DNA of 64,000 nucleotides from Bacteroidales bacterium (GTDB lineage: Bacteria > Bacteroidota > Bacteroidia > Bacteroidales > BM520), in NCBI GenBank assembly GCA_016285515.1, contig JAEEQW010000011.1:18294-82293 (forward strand). Direction: 5' to 3'. This document shows positions 8,500 through 17,300 of the stretch, one piece after another. Below the pieces are notes generated by a model, which searched no databases, was not told where the DNA came from, and saw only the letters and a list, made by a program, of their open reading frames with translations. The first letter of the stretch is position 1. The number at the start of each line of letters is the position of its first letter. The translations under genes and the position numbers were made by a program.

Positions 8500-10770
8500 A
8501 TGAATATACCACAAGCCATAACAACTTCTTTTCTATTGCCTGACGGACAAGAGGTTACAATTGAAACTGCCAGACTGGCAAAACAAGCCAACGGTGCTGC
8601 TGTGGTTAAGGTCGGCAAAACTATGCTGTTGGCTACTGTTGTTGCAAAACAGGATGCGGCTGAAGATGTCGATTTTTTGCCTCTTACAGTTGATTACAGG
8701 GAAAAGTTTTATGCTGTCGGACGTTTTCCAGGCGGATTTTACAAACGTGAAACCAAGCCGTCTGATTATGAGGTCCTCACAGCACGTCTTGTTGACAGAG
8801 CCATCAGACCGCTTTTTCCGGATGATTTCCATGCAGAAGTACAGGTACAAGTTACTTTGATTTCCGGTGACAGAGATGTTGCCCCGGATGCATACGCCGC
8901 TCTCGCAGCATCAGCAGCATTGTCAATTTCCGACATTCCTTTCCACGGCCCTATCTCAGAAGTGAGAGTCAGTCAGATTGACGGCAAGTTTGTCATCAAC
9001 CCATCAATTGCCGACCAGGAAAACGCAACTCTTGAATTCATGGTTGCAGCTGACATGAAAAATATAGTCATGGTTGAAGGTGAGGCCAAGGAAATCTCCG
9101 AAGACACCATGATTGAATCGCTTAAGTTTGCACATGAAGCCATAAAGACTCAGTGTGAAGCAATAAGCAAGCTCGTCGAACTCGCAGGCAAAGAAAAATT
9201 CGAATATTGTCACGAAACCAACGATGAAGAACTTCATAAATCCATGCAGGAATACTGCTACGGCAGATGCTATGATGTGGCCAAGTCACAGACAGCCAAC
9301 AAAAAACTGAGAACTCAGATGTTTGATGATGTGAAGACTTCATTTGAGGCAACGCTTACTGAGGAGGAACTCGAGGAAAAACAGCCGATGATAAATCGTT
9401 ATTACGCTGAAATCCAGCGCAATGCCGTCAGAAATTTCGTTCTTGACACCAATTCACGAATTGATGGCAGACAACCTGATGAAATCAGACCGATATGGTG
9501 TATAACCGATTATCTGCCTGCCGCTCATGGTTCAGCTATTTTCACAAGAGGGGAAACCCAATCTCTCAGTGCCGTTACATTGGGCACCAAACTTGATGAA
9601 CAGACTATCGATGGTGCTATTTTTGAAAGAAGCGACAAATTTATTTTACACTATAATTTCCCTTCATTCGCAACTGGTGAAGTCAAGGCTGCCAAAAGCA
9701 TAAGCCGTCGTGAAATAGGACATGGCAACCTTGCCCTCAGAGCCTTGAAAAATATGATTCCGGAGGATTGCCCTTATACGATACGTGTGGTTTCTGATAT
9801 ACTTGAATCCAACGGTTCATCTTCAATGGCAACAGTTTGTGCAGGCACACTTGCACTCCTCGACTCTGGTGTCAAGATGAAGAAACCCGTATCCGGTATC
9901 GCAATGGGAATGATTTCCGATGAAAATCGTCACGTTGTTCTGTCGGACATACTCGGCGATGAAGACCACCTCGGTGATATGGACTTCAAGGTGACCGGTA
10001 CCGCTGACGGTATTACAGCATGTCAGATGGACCTTAAGATTGACGGTCTTCCATACGATGTGCTTGCTGCTGCACTGCAACAGGCAAAACAAGGCAGATT
10101 GCATATCCTTGATATTATCCACGAGACAATTCCTGCTCCTCGTGCCGACTACAAGGAATTCGTACCAAGAATTGATGTGATGACTATTGACAAAGAGTGC
10201 ATCGGTGCAGTTATCGGACAAGGCGGTAAAGTTATTCAGGAAATTCAGAGCACAACTAACACAACCATCGTTATCGAAGAAGAAAACAATGTCGGTGTTG
10301 TTACAATTTATGCTCCTGACCTTGATTCAATCAACAACGCAAAGCTGCAGATTGAGCGCATAATTGCCAAGCCTGAGATTGGAACCGTTTATCATGGTGT
10401 CGTTAAATCAATACTTGAATTCGGGGCATTTGTGGAATTTCTTCCTAATAAAGACGGACTTCTGCATGTTTCTGAAATCGCTTGGGAAAGACTTGACGAT
10501 GTTAATAAGGTACTGAAAGTCGGTGATGAAATAGATGTCAAACTTATCGAAATCGACGCTAAAACCGGAAAATACAGATTGTCAAGAAAAGCTTTGATTC
10601 CGAAACCTGAAGGTTATGTTGAACATGAAAAGAAAGAACGCAAACCTGGCAATAACAACAATATTAACCGTCAGAACGGAAATAACAAGAACAACAATAA
10701 TAACCGAAACCATAACAACAACAATTTCCGAAACGGTAATCACAACAATAACAACCACCGTGACGAATAA
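8500..10770 (+). CDS. pnp: polynucleotide phosphorylase
   Basis: A 756-residue protein: two RNase PH domains (about 10-240 and 320-555) around an all-alpha linker, a KH domain with the GxxG loop IGQGGK (about residue 570), an S1 domain ([16 protein letters not shown], about 628-700), then a low-complexity tail. The enzyme degrades RNA from the 3' end using phosphate, producing nucleoside diphosphates. Catalytic-domain signatures such as [14 protein letters not shown] [14 protein letters not shown] and [10 protein letters not shown] are intact. The last 45 or so residues are almost only Asn with some Arg, His and Lys, encoded by AAC/AAT runs; this tail is unusual and presumably disordered. A terminator follows within 15 bp of the stop. 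Confidence 0.97.
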   Translation: MNIPQAITTSFLLPDGQEVTIETARLAKQANGAAVVKVGKTMLLATVVAKQDAAEDVDFLPLTVDYREKFYAVGRFPGGFYKRETKPSDYEVLTARLVDRAIRPLFPDDFHAEVQVQVTLISGDRDVAPDAYAALAASAALSISDIPFHGPISEVRVSQIDGKFVINPSIADQENATLEFMVAADMKNIVMVEGEAKEISEDTMIESLKFAHEAIKTQCEAISKLVELAGKEKFEYCHETNDEELHKSMQEYCYGRCYDVAKSQTANKKLRTQMFDDVKTSFEATLTEEELEEKQPMINRYYAEIQRNAVRNFVLDTNSRIDGRQPDEIRPIWCITDYLPAAHGSAIFTRGETQSLSAVTLGTKLDEQTIDGAIFERSDKFILHYNFPSFATGEVKAAKSISRREIGHGNLALRALKNMIPEDCPYTIRVVSDILESNGSSSMATVCAGTLALLDSGVKMKKPVSGIAMGMISDENRHVVLSDILGDEDHLGDMDFKVTGTADGITACQMDLKIDGLPYDVLAAALQQAKQGRLHILDIIHETIPAPRADYKEFVPRIDVMTIDKECIGAVIGQGGKVIQEIQSTTNTTIVIEEENNVGVVTIYAPDLDSINNAKLQIERIIAKPEIGTVYHGVVKSILEFGAFVEFLPNKDGLLHVSEIAWERLDDVNKVLKVGDEIDVKLIEIDAKTGKYRLSRKALIPKPEGYVEHEKKERKPGNNNNINRQNGNNKNNNNNRNHNNNNFRNGNHNNNNHRDE

Positions 10771-10783
10771 TTTAAATTAATAC

Positions 10784-10811
10784 AAGGCGGCTCAATTAGC
10801 CGCCTTTTTTT
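10784..10811 (+). terminator. Rho-independent terminator after pnp
   Basis: AAGGCGGCT pairs with AGCCGCCTT across a five-base CAATT loop and runs into seven T residues. It ends only about 6 bp before the galM start, so galM translation begins almost on the terminator. Confidence 0.92.
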
Positions 10812-10817
10812 ATTGCT

Positions 10818-11852
10818 ATGCACATTAAAATAGAAGAAAATCTTGCACTAATCAACAATAGGCAAGTAAACAGATATACTCTGACAAACAATAACGGACT
10901 ATCCGTCTCAATTCTTAATTTGGGTGGAATCATCAATGCGTTGAGAATCCCCGGATCTGATGGTCTAAACGACAACATAGTACTTGGGTTTGATGATGTT
11001 GGATTGTACGATTGTAAAGAATATCGTGACAATTATCCATATTGGGGGGCAATCTGCGGACGAGTTGCAAACAGAATTGGCAATGGCACATTCTGTTTGG
11101 ACGGAGTAAAATATAATCTCAACAGAAACAATAACGGCAGTCATCTCCACGGAGGAAATGAAGGATTTGACAGAAAATTTTGGAATGTTAAAGTCATTTC
11201 CGGAGACACATTTGCCACACTGCATCTCTCCTATTTTTCACCAGATGGTGAAGAGTTCTACCCCGGCAATCTGAATGTCGGGATTGACTACACATTAAAT
11301 GATGATGACACTTTTGTCATAGATTATACGGCAGAAACTGACAAGGCAACTCCTGTAAATTTAACCAATCACACATATTTCAATTTATCGGGTGACAAAA
11401 AAGACATTTCCGACATGACAATACAGGTGTATGCCTCAAGATTCACTCCTTTGAATCCACTTCTTGTTCCTACAGGAGAAATTGCGCTCTTGGATGGAAG
11501 ACCAAATGACCTTCGTGATGCCACAAAATTTAAAGACGGATTCAAACGACTTGCAGAAGGATATGACTATAACTATATTCTTGATGATGAATCTTTTGTA
11601 AAGAAGGCTGCCACGATCAGGGATGAAGGTACTAACAGAGAAATCAATGTATATACCACGCAGCCTGCAGTTCAGGTTTACTCCGGATATTATATTCCTG
11701 AAATCAATGGGGAATTCGGCAAATATTCAGGTGTAGCCATTGAAACGCAATATTACCCTGATTCTGTTAACGAACCGAAATTTCCGAATACAATTCTAAG
11801 ACCTGGGGAAATTTACAGAGAAACCACAATATGGGAAATAATCTATAATTGA
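10818..11852 (+). CDS. galM: aldose 1-epimerase (mutarotase)
   Basis: A 344-residue protein of standard GalM length. It has the signature NRIGNGTF...LNRNNNGSHLHGG with the catalytic His, the motif NLTNHTYFNLSG containing the second active-site His, and VAIETQYYPD with the catalytic Glu near the C-terminus. It interconverts alpha and beta anomers of hexoses in the Leloir pathway. No signal peptide is visible, so a cytoplasmic location is likely. No other galactose genes are adjacent. It starts directly after the pnp terminator; no clear separate promoter was seen. Confidence 0.93.
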   Translation: MHIKIEENLALINNRQVNRYTLTNNNGLSVSILNLGGIINALRIPGSDGLNDNIVLGFDDVGLYDCKEYRDNYPYWGAICGRVANRIGNGTFCLDGVKYNLNRNNNGSHLHGGNEGFDRKFWNVKVISGDTFATLHLSYFSPDGEEFYPGNLNVGIDYTLNDDDTFVIDYTAETDKATPVNLTNHTYFNLSGDKKDISDMTIQVYASRFTPLNPLLVPTGEIALLDGRPNDLRDATKFKDGFKRLAEGYDYNYILDDESFVKKAATIRDEGTNREINVYTTQPAVQVYSGYYIPEINGEFGKYSGVAIETQYYPDSVNEPKFPNTILRPGEIYRETTIWEIIYN

Positions 11853-11865
11853 TTTGCCTGCAACA

Positions 11866-11897
11866 TTGTAGAGACGCGATTCATCGCGTCTCTACAA
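11866..11897. repeat. perfect inverted repeat with GAGACGC core
   Basis: The 15-base arm TTGTAGAGACGCGAT (11866-11880) is exactly inverted at 11883-11897 with a 2-base spacer. A partial extra copy (ATTCATCGCGTCTC) follows directly. It sits between the convergent ends of galM and the BspA/dockerin gene. It may act as a bidirectional terminator, though there is no T run, or be a dispersed REP-like element. A related palindrome with the same core occurs at 46722-46756. Confidence 0.8.
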
Positions 11898-11938
11898 TTC
11901 ATCGCGTCTCAAAGCAGTTAATCTGTTTCAATTACATT

Positions 11939-13141
11939 TTAATTATCAGGATAATTATTTTGAATAATCATCATAATAGCCTGGATATCACCAATATCTA
12001 TTACTCCATCCAGATTAGCATCTGCGTTACTCACATTGAATATAGGCAAATTGTATTCATACAGATAAGCTGCAACAGCTTGGACATCAGCGACATTGAC
12101 TACATGGTCATTGTTCGCATCACCTAAAACACCAGGTAATCTGAAGTTAGCAACGAGGTTGCGGTCTTCAATAACGACAAATGAAAACGTTGCATCTGTT
12201 GAAACCACTGTTTCATCTTCTGTCCAATATAAGAATGTGTAGCCCTCGTTAGCTATGGCTGTCAAGGTGCAGGTGGTACCCATTTCGTAGGTGCCCGTCC
12301 CTGTCACTGTGCCGCTGTTGGCTGGTGCGGCCACAGCCGTAATTTCCTTAACCTCGCAGCATTCGAAAATGTTGTTGAACACGTACCAACCCTCGGCGTT
12401 TTGGTAGTCGCTCAACGAGCCACAAGGCACGTAAACTGGGATGAATTGGTCAATGCTATGAAAGGCACCTTCACCTACGATTGGCGGCACCTCAGCATGA
12501 CTTATAATTAGGGAGAATGCCGCAAATTGGAACATGTTGGCTGGGATGCGCTCCACATTCTCGCCGATGATGAGTTGACCGGTACAGTAAAAAAACGCGG
12601 ACCAAGATATGTCAGCACAGTCAGTCATATTATACTCCACAGAGGAAAAAGCGCATTCGCTGAAGGCATCACCGCCGATGTAAGTCACAGAATTGGGGAT
12701 AACCAAGTTTCCATTGAATCCAGAGCAATAGTAGAAGGCGCTACCGCCTATTGTGGTCACGGAATTAGGGATAACCAAGTTACCAGTGAATCCATTGCAG
12801 TAGCAGAAGGCACAGTCGCTTATTGTGGTCACGGAATTGGGGATGACCAAGTTCCCATTGAATCCAAAGCAGGCGCCGAAGGCCCATTCGCCTATTGTGG
12901 TCACGGAGTAAGTCAATTCGTTGTAAGTAACCATTTCAGGAATCACAAGTTCGCCAGTGGCCTCCGTGCCATCCACGTGGCCGTTTACGGTTACGGTTGT
13001 TCCGTCATCATTTACGGAGTAGTTGAGGTAGCCCATAGTGAAACTTTGGGCAAAAGCTTTCGTCATCCCCACTGCACTCAACAGCAGGACAAACAGGACG
13101 GCGCTCACTGACCCTTTAAGTTGTAAAGTGTTTGATTTCAT
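11939..13141 (-). CDS. secreted BspA-like leucine-rich-repeat protein with InlB-B repeat and dockerin
   Basis: A 400-residue protein with a signal peptide (about 1-31, ending KAFAQ), four LRR_5/BspA-type repeats with the NLVIPNSVTTI theme (about 75-175), one InlB-B-like module (about 265-335: PANSGTVTGTGTYE...GYTFLYWTED...LVANF) and a C-terminal type I dockerin. Both dockerin loops keep the calcium-ligand pattern D-x-N-x-D...N/D-x-x-D (DANNDHVVNVAD and DANLDGVIDIGD). It stops right after the dockerin and has no T9SS sorting domain, unlike its giant neighbour. BspA-type repeats usually mediate surface adhesion. The gene looks GC-richer than the core genes around it. Attachment of this protein to another via the dockerin is inference. 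Confidence 0.82.
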   Translation of the reverse strand: MKSNTLQLKGSVSAVLFVLLLSAVGMTKAFAQSFTMGYLNYSVNDDGTTVTVNGHVDGTEATGELVIPEMVTYNELTYSVTTIGEWAFGACFGFNGNLVIPNSVTTISDCAFCYCNGFTGNLVIPNSVTTIGGSAFYYCSGFNGNLVIPNSVTYIGGDAFSECAFSSVEYNMTDCADISWSAFFYCTGQLIIGENVERIPANMFQFAAFSLIISHAEVPPIVGEGAFHSIDQFIPVYVPCGSLSDYQNAEGWYVFNNIFECCEVKEITAVAAPANSGTVTGTGTYEMGTTCTLTAIANEGYTFLYWTEDETVVSTDATFSFVVIEDRNLVANFRLPGVLGDANNDHVVNVADVQAVAAYLYEYNLPIFNVSNADANLDGVIDIGDIQAIMMIIQNNYPDN

Positions 13142-13257
13142 TTTATAGTTATTTTAAGATTGTGTTTTTCTCTATGGGACTTCTATTTTTATTCTTTTCC
13201 CGTCATACCTCCAGACCTCGCGAAGTCCGTTAAACAAAATCTGAAAATACAACATGG

Positions 13258-13265
13258 CAAAGTTA
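13258..13265 (-). promoter_or_regulatory. possible -7 promoter box for the BspA/dockerin gene
   Basis: On the minus strand this reads TAACTTTG, matching TAnnTTTG. It lies about 115 bp upstream of the ATG, implying a long leader, and no convincing -33 element is visible. Confidence 0.35.
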
Positions 13266-13354
13266 CATGTTTTTTTTTATTATCAGGTGTTTGTTGCAAT
13301 TATTTTTGGGGTTTATGGGGGGGTAACATATTGATAATCAATGTATTGTAAATT

Positions 13355-13609
13355 TCAGTTCATCCCTAATCGACTAATTTGCTCATATCTCAACATGTTG
13401 TAAACCAGACATGTGAAGATAATTTGGGCTGAATTTCGGAGAAATCCGACCGACTGACTGCGCATCCCGTGCATGTTCCCCTCCATATACACGAACACAT
13501 GTTCCACCTGTGCCCGAGTCTAAGCTTGTTCTCCTCGTGGCTGTTACGCTGGCGCGGCACCTCCACGAAGCTGCCATCAATGATAATCCCCTTTAGCGTG
13601 ATTTTTAAC
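13355..13609 (-). pseudogene. transposase remnant (IS5/IS1182-like), internally deleted
   Basis: On the minus strand the segment begins with KGIIIDGSFVEVPRQRNS-EENK, typical of DDE transposases around the middle catalytic Asp. It then jumps, with a change of frame near 13525, to TRAQVEHVFVYMEGNMHG and RSQSVGFLRN...VYNMLRYEQI, the C-terminal end of the same family, and stops at 13355. The roughly 180 residues expected in between are missing and a stop codon lies upstream of KGIII. No complete terminal inverted repeats were recognised. It is a dead insertion-sequence fragment sitting between two paralogous dockerin genes. The family name is from memory of related sequences. Confidence 0.75.
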
Positions 13610-13710
13610 TATAACTAATTGTGTTCCAGTTAGAAATATTTATAAGTCGCCAATAAAAAATGTGGGGTTACTCTTTTCAGTTGATTAAAGGGAGTCCTTT
13701 GACTGTCTCA

Positions 13711-14253
13711 TCATCTTTTTTTGCTGAAAATAAGATTAATGATGGCAACAATATCCAGAGCATTGACAACTCCGTCTCCGTTTATATCGGCATCGTCAAA
13801 GACAAATTCTTCAGGGAGTGCTCCAAAGATATAATTGACGATGATGACGATGTCAAGTGCATTCACAGTATCATCGCCATTGGCATCACCAGGCAAGCCG
13901 ACTTCAGCTTCAAAGTTGGCCACATAGCTTGCGTCTTCGGTCACAGTGAAACTAAAGGTCGGGTTGGTCGAGACGACTATATTGTTCTTTGTCCAATTAA
14001 CAAATATGTAACCATCATTAGCTGTAGCAGTCAAGGTACAGGTTATACCAATTTCGTATGTGCCTGCACCGGTCACAGTGCCACTGTTGGCTGGGTTGAC
14101 CGTAGCCATAATCACGATACAACTGTCGAAAATGTTAGGGAACTCGTTCCACCCCTCGGCGTTTTGGTAGTCGCTCATCGAACCGCAAGGCACATAAACG
14201 TGGATGCTGTGGTCAATGCCATAAAAGGCATCGGCACCTACGGTTGGCGGCAT
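13711..14253 (-). pseudogene. N-terminally truncated BspA/InlB-repeat/dockerin paralogue
   Basis: The 180-residue frame starts abruptly at PPTVGADAFYGID, which aligns to the middle of the 400-residue neighbour (PPIVGEGAFHSID). It continues with the same VYVPCGS...DYQNAEGW segment, one InlB-B-like module (about 45-110) and a dockerin with two perfect calcium loops (DANGDDTVNALD and DINGDGVVNALD). The signal peptide and leucine-rich repeats are missing, and the upstream DNA is the terminator of the next gene. It is therefore a truncated copy, unlikely to be secreted. The dockerin residues at loop positions 10-11 are AL/AL, unlike the VA/IG of its neighbours. Confidence 0.75.
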
Positions 14254-14283
14254 TTTAACCGGATTTTATGGAATGTCGGGCGC

Positions 14284-14318
14284 AAAAAAAACAGGGTGAC
14301 CGTTGGGCCACCCTGTTT
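14284..14318 (-). terminator. Rho-independent terminator of the giant repeat-protein gene
   Basis: The arms AAACAGGGTG (14289-14298) and CACCCTGTTT (14309-14318) pair around a ten-base loop. The plus-strand A run at 14284-14290 becomes a U run at the end of a minus-strand transcript. It lies about 25 bp beyond the stop at 14343. Confidence 0.88.
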
Positions 14319-14342
14319 CGTTATTAATGCAGTTAATGTCAA

Positions 14343-17300
14343 TTACATTTTAACCACATTCTTGACTATTACAGAACTGCCTGTGATGATGCGTACCAAG
14401 TAAGTACCCTTCTCAAAACCGTTCATGTTAATATTAGCTGATGAACCGTTAATGTCAGCATAACGTGCCACAATCTGACCCATCATGTTCGAAATCACTA
14501 TCTCGCTCATGTTTTCAGCTTCAATAGTAATCATGCCGTGAGTAGGATTAGGATAAACATTAGCTGTCACAGTCTCTTCGCCAATGCCAAGTGGATCGCC
14601 TTCAATGCCATCTACTGTTGCAGCTGTTGGTGTTGAGAAAATCATCTGTTCAATTGTTCCGTCAGCAATATTCAGAATAGCATATTTACCTGGTTTAACA
14701 GTCTTGCCATCGAGGCTGTACGCCAAGAGCATATAACTGTCAGTACCTTGTACTCTGTCAATTACAGTTGAGAAACCATCAAACACATCGGTATTGGCTA
14801 TTTCTATAGGAGCGTCAACCATTATCTGCATAGCTGAAAGTTCTTCTGTCAGTGAGATGTTAAGTACACCGTTCTCTATTGTATAGATAACAGGTTTGCC
14901 ACCCATTGATTTATCAGGTTGATTATTTTGAATAATCAACAGAATAGCCTGGATATCACCAATATTTATTACACCATCCTGATTAGCATCTGCGTTAATC
15001 ACATTAAATGTAGGTAAATAGTATCCATACAGATAAGAAGCAACAGCCTGAACATCAGCGACGTTGACTACATTGTCTTCATTCACATCACCTAAAATAC
15101 CAGGTAATATAAAGTTAGCTACGAGGTCATGGTCATCTGTAATTGCGAAAGTGTATGAAGCATCTGTAGAAACTTCTATATCACCTTCTGTCCAATTGAC
15201 AAACACATAAGAATCATTAGCAATTGCAGTAACTGTCACTAATGTGCCTTCCTCGTAAGTGCCTTCGCCTGTAACGATACCGCCTTCAGCTGGATTTGCA
15301 GTCAAAGTAACAGTATAATAATTGATAATTACTTCCTCGAAGTTTGCAACCAAATCGCGGTCTGACATAACTGTGAATGTATAAGAAGCATCCTCTGAAA
15401 CTACAGCATTGCCTTCGGTCCAGTATGTGAAAATGTAACCGTCATTAGCAGTTGCTGTAACTGTTAATAATGTACCTTCCTCGTAAGTGCCTTCGCCTTC
15501 AACTGTACCGCCTTCAACTGGATTTGCAGTCAAAGTGACAGTATAATAATTGATAATTACTTCCTCGAAGTTTGCAACTAAGTCGCGGTCTGCAGTAACT
15601 GTGAATGTATAAGAAGCATCCTCTGAAACTACAGCATTGCCTTCGGTCCAGTATGTGAAAATGTAACCGTCATTAGCAGTTGCAGTAACTGTTAATAATG
15701 TACCTTCCTCGTAAGTGCCTTCGCCTTCAACTGTACCGCCTTCAACTGGATTTGCAGTCAAAGTAACAGTATAATAATTGATAATTACTTCTTCGAAGTT
15801 TGCAACTAAATCACGGTCTTCAGTGAGTGTGAAAGTATAATAAGCATCCTCAGAAACTATTGCATCACCTTCTGTCCAGTATGTGAAATAGTAACCGTCA
15901 TTAGCAGTTGCAACAACTGTTACTTCGGTGCCTTCTTCGTATGTGCCTTCGCCTGTAACTTCACCGCCTTCAGCTGGATTTGCTGTCAAAGTTACTGTAA
16001 AATAATTAACAATTTCTTCTTCGAAGTTTGCAACTAAATCACGGTCTGCTGTAACTGTGAATGTATAAGAAGCATCTTCAGAAACAACAGCATTGCCTTC
16101 TGTCCAGTATGTGAAATAGTAACCGTCATTAGCAGTTGCAACAACTGTTACTTCAGTGCCTTCTTCGTATGTGCCTTCGCCTGCAACTTCACCGCCTTCA
16201 GCTGGATTTGCAACAACAGTGACTTCGTAATAAACAATTACTTCTTCGAAGTTAGCAACGAAATCATGGTCTTCGTTGATGATAAAAGTATAAGATGCTT
16301 CTGTGGAAACTATTTCATCTCCTTCAGTCCAGAAAGCAAATGTGTAACCGTCATTAGCTGAAGCTTCAATAGTTACTTCAGTGCCTTCTTCGTATGTGCC
16401 TTCGCCTGCAACTTCACCGCCTTCAGCTGGATTTGCAGTCAAAGTGACTGTGTAATATACAATTTCTTCCTCGAAGTTTGCAACCAAATCACGGTCTGTA
16501 GTAATTGTGAATGTATAAGAAGCATCCTCTGAAACAACAGCATTGCCTTCTGTCCAGTATGTGAAAATGTAACCGTCATTAGCAGTTGCTGTAACTGTTA
16601 CTGTTGTACCTTCCTCGAATATGCCTTCGCCTTCAACTGTACCGCCTTCAGCTGGATTTGCAGTCAAAGTGACAGTATAATAATTAATAATTATTTCTTC
16701 GAAGTTAGCGATGAAATCATGGTCTTCGGTGATTGTGAAAGTATATGATGCATCTGTAGAAACTATTGCATCACCTTCGGTCCAGTATGCAAATGTGTAA
16801 CCAGCATTAGCATAAGCTTCAATAGTTACTGATGTGCCATGGATGTAAGTGCCTTCGCCTGTAACTGTACCACCATCAACAGGATTTGCAGTTACTGTAA
16901 CATCGTAAGTGTTTATTGGGAAATGAGCGATGAAATCATGGTCTTCGGTGATTGTGAATGTATAAGAAGCATCCTCTGAAACTATTGCGTCACCTTCGGT
17001 CCAGTATGCAAATGTGTAACCATCATTAGCTGATGCTTCAATAGTTACTGATGTGCCTTCCTCGAATGTGCCTTCGCCTGTAACGATACCGCCTTCAGAT
17101 GGATTTGCAGTCAAAATGACAGTATAATAATTGATAATTACTTCATCGAAGTTAGCGATGAAATCATGGTCTTCAGTGATTGTGAAAGTATAAGAAGCAT
17201 TCTCTGAAACTATTGCATCACCTTCGGTCCAGTATGCAAATGTGTAGCCGTCATTAGCTGAAGCTTCAATAGTTACTGATGTGCCGTAGTCGTAAGTGCC

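Noticed and set aside
12527..13111. Open 194-codon plus-strand frame opposite the BspA/dockerin gene
   Set aside because: It is antisense to a gene with signal peptide, repeats and dockerin, and its own translation has no family features.
13660..14403. Open 247-codon plus-strand frame
   Set aside because: It runs antisense to the truncated dockerin copy and into the terminator; its length reflects the composition of the opposite strand.
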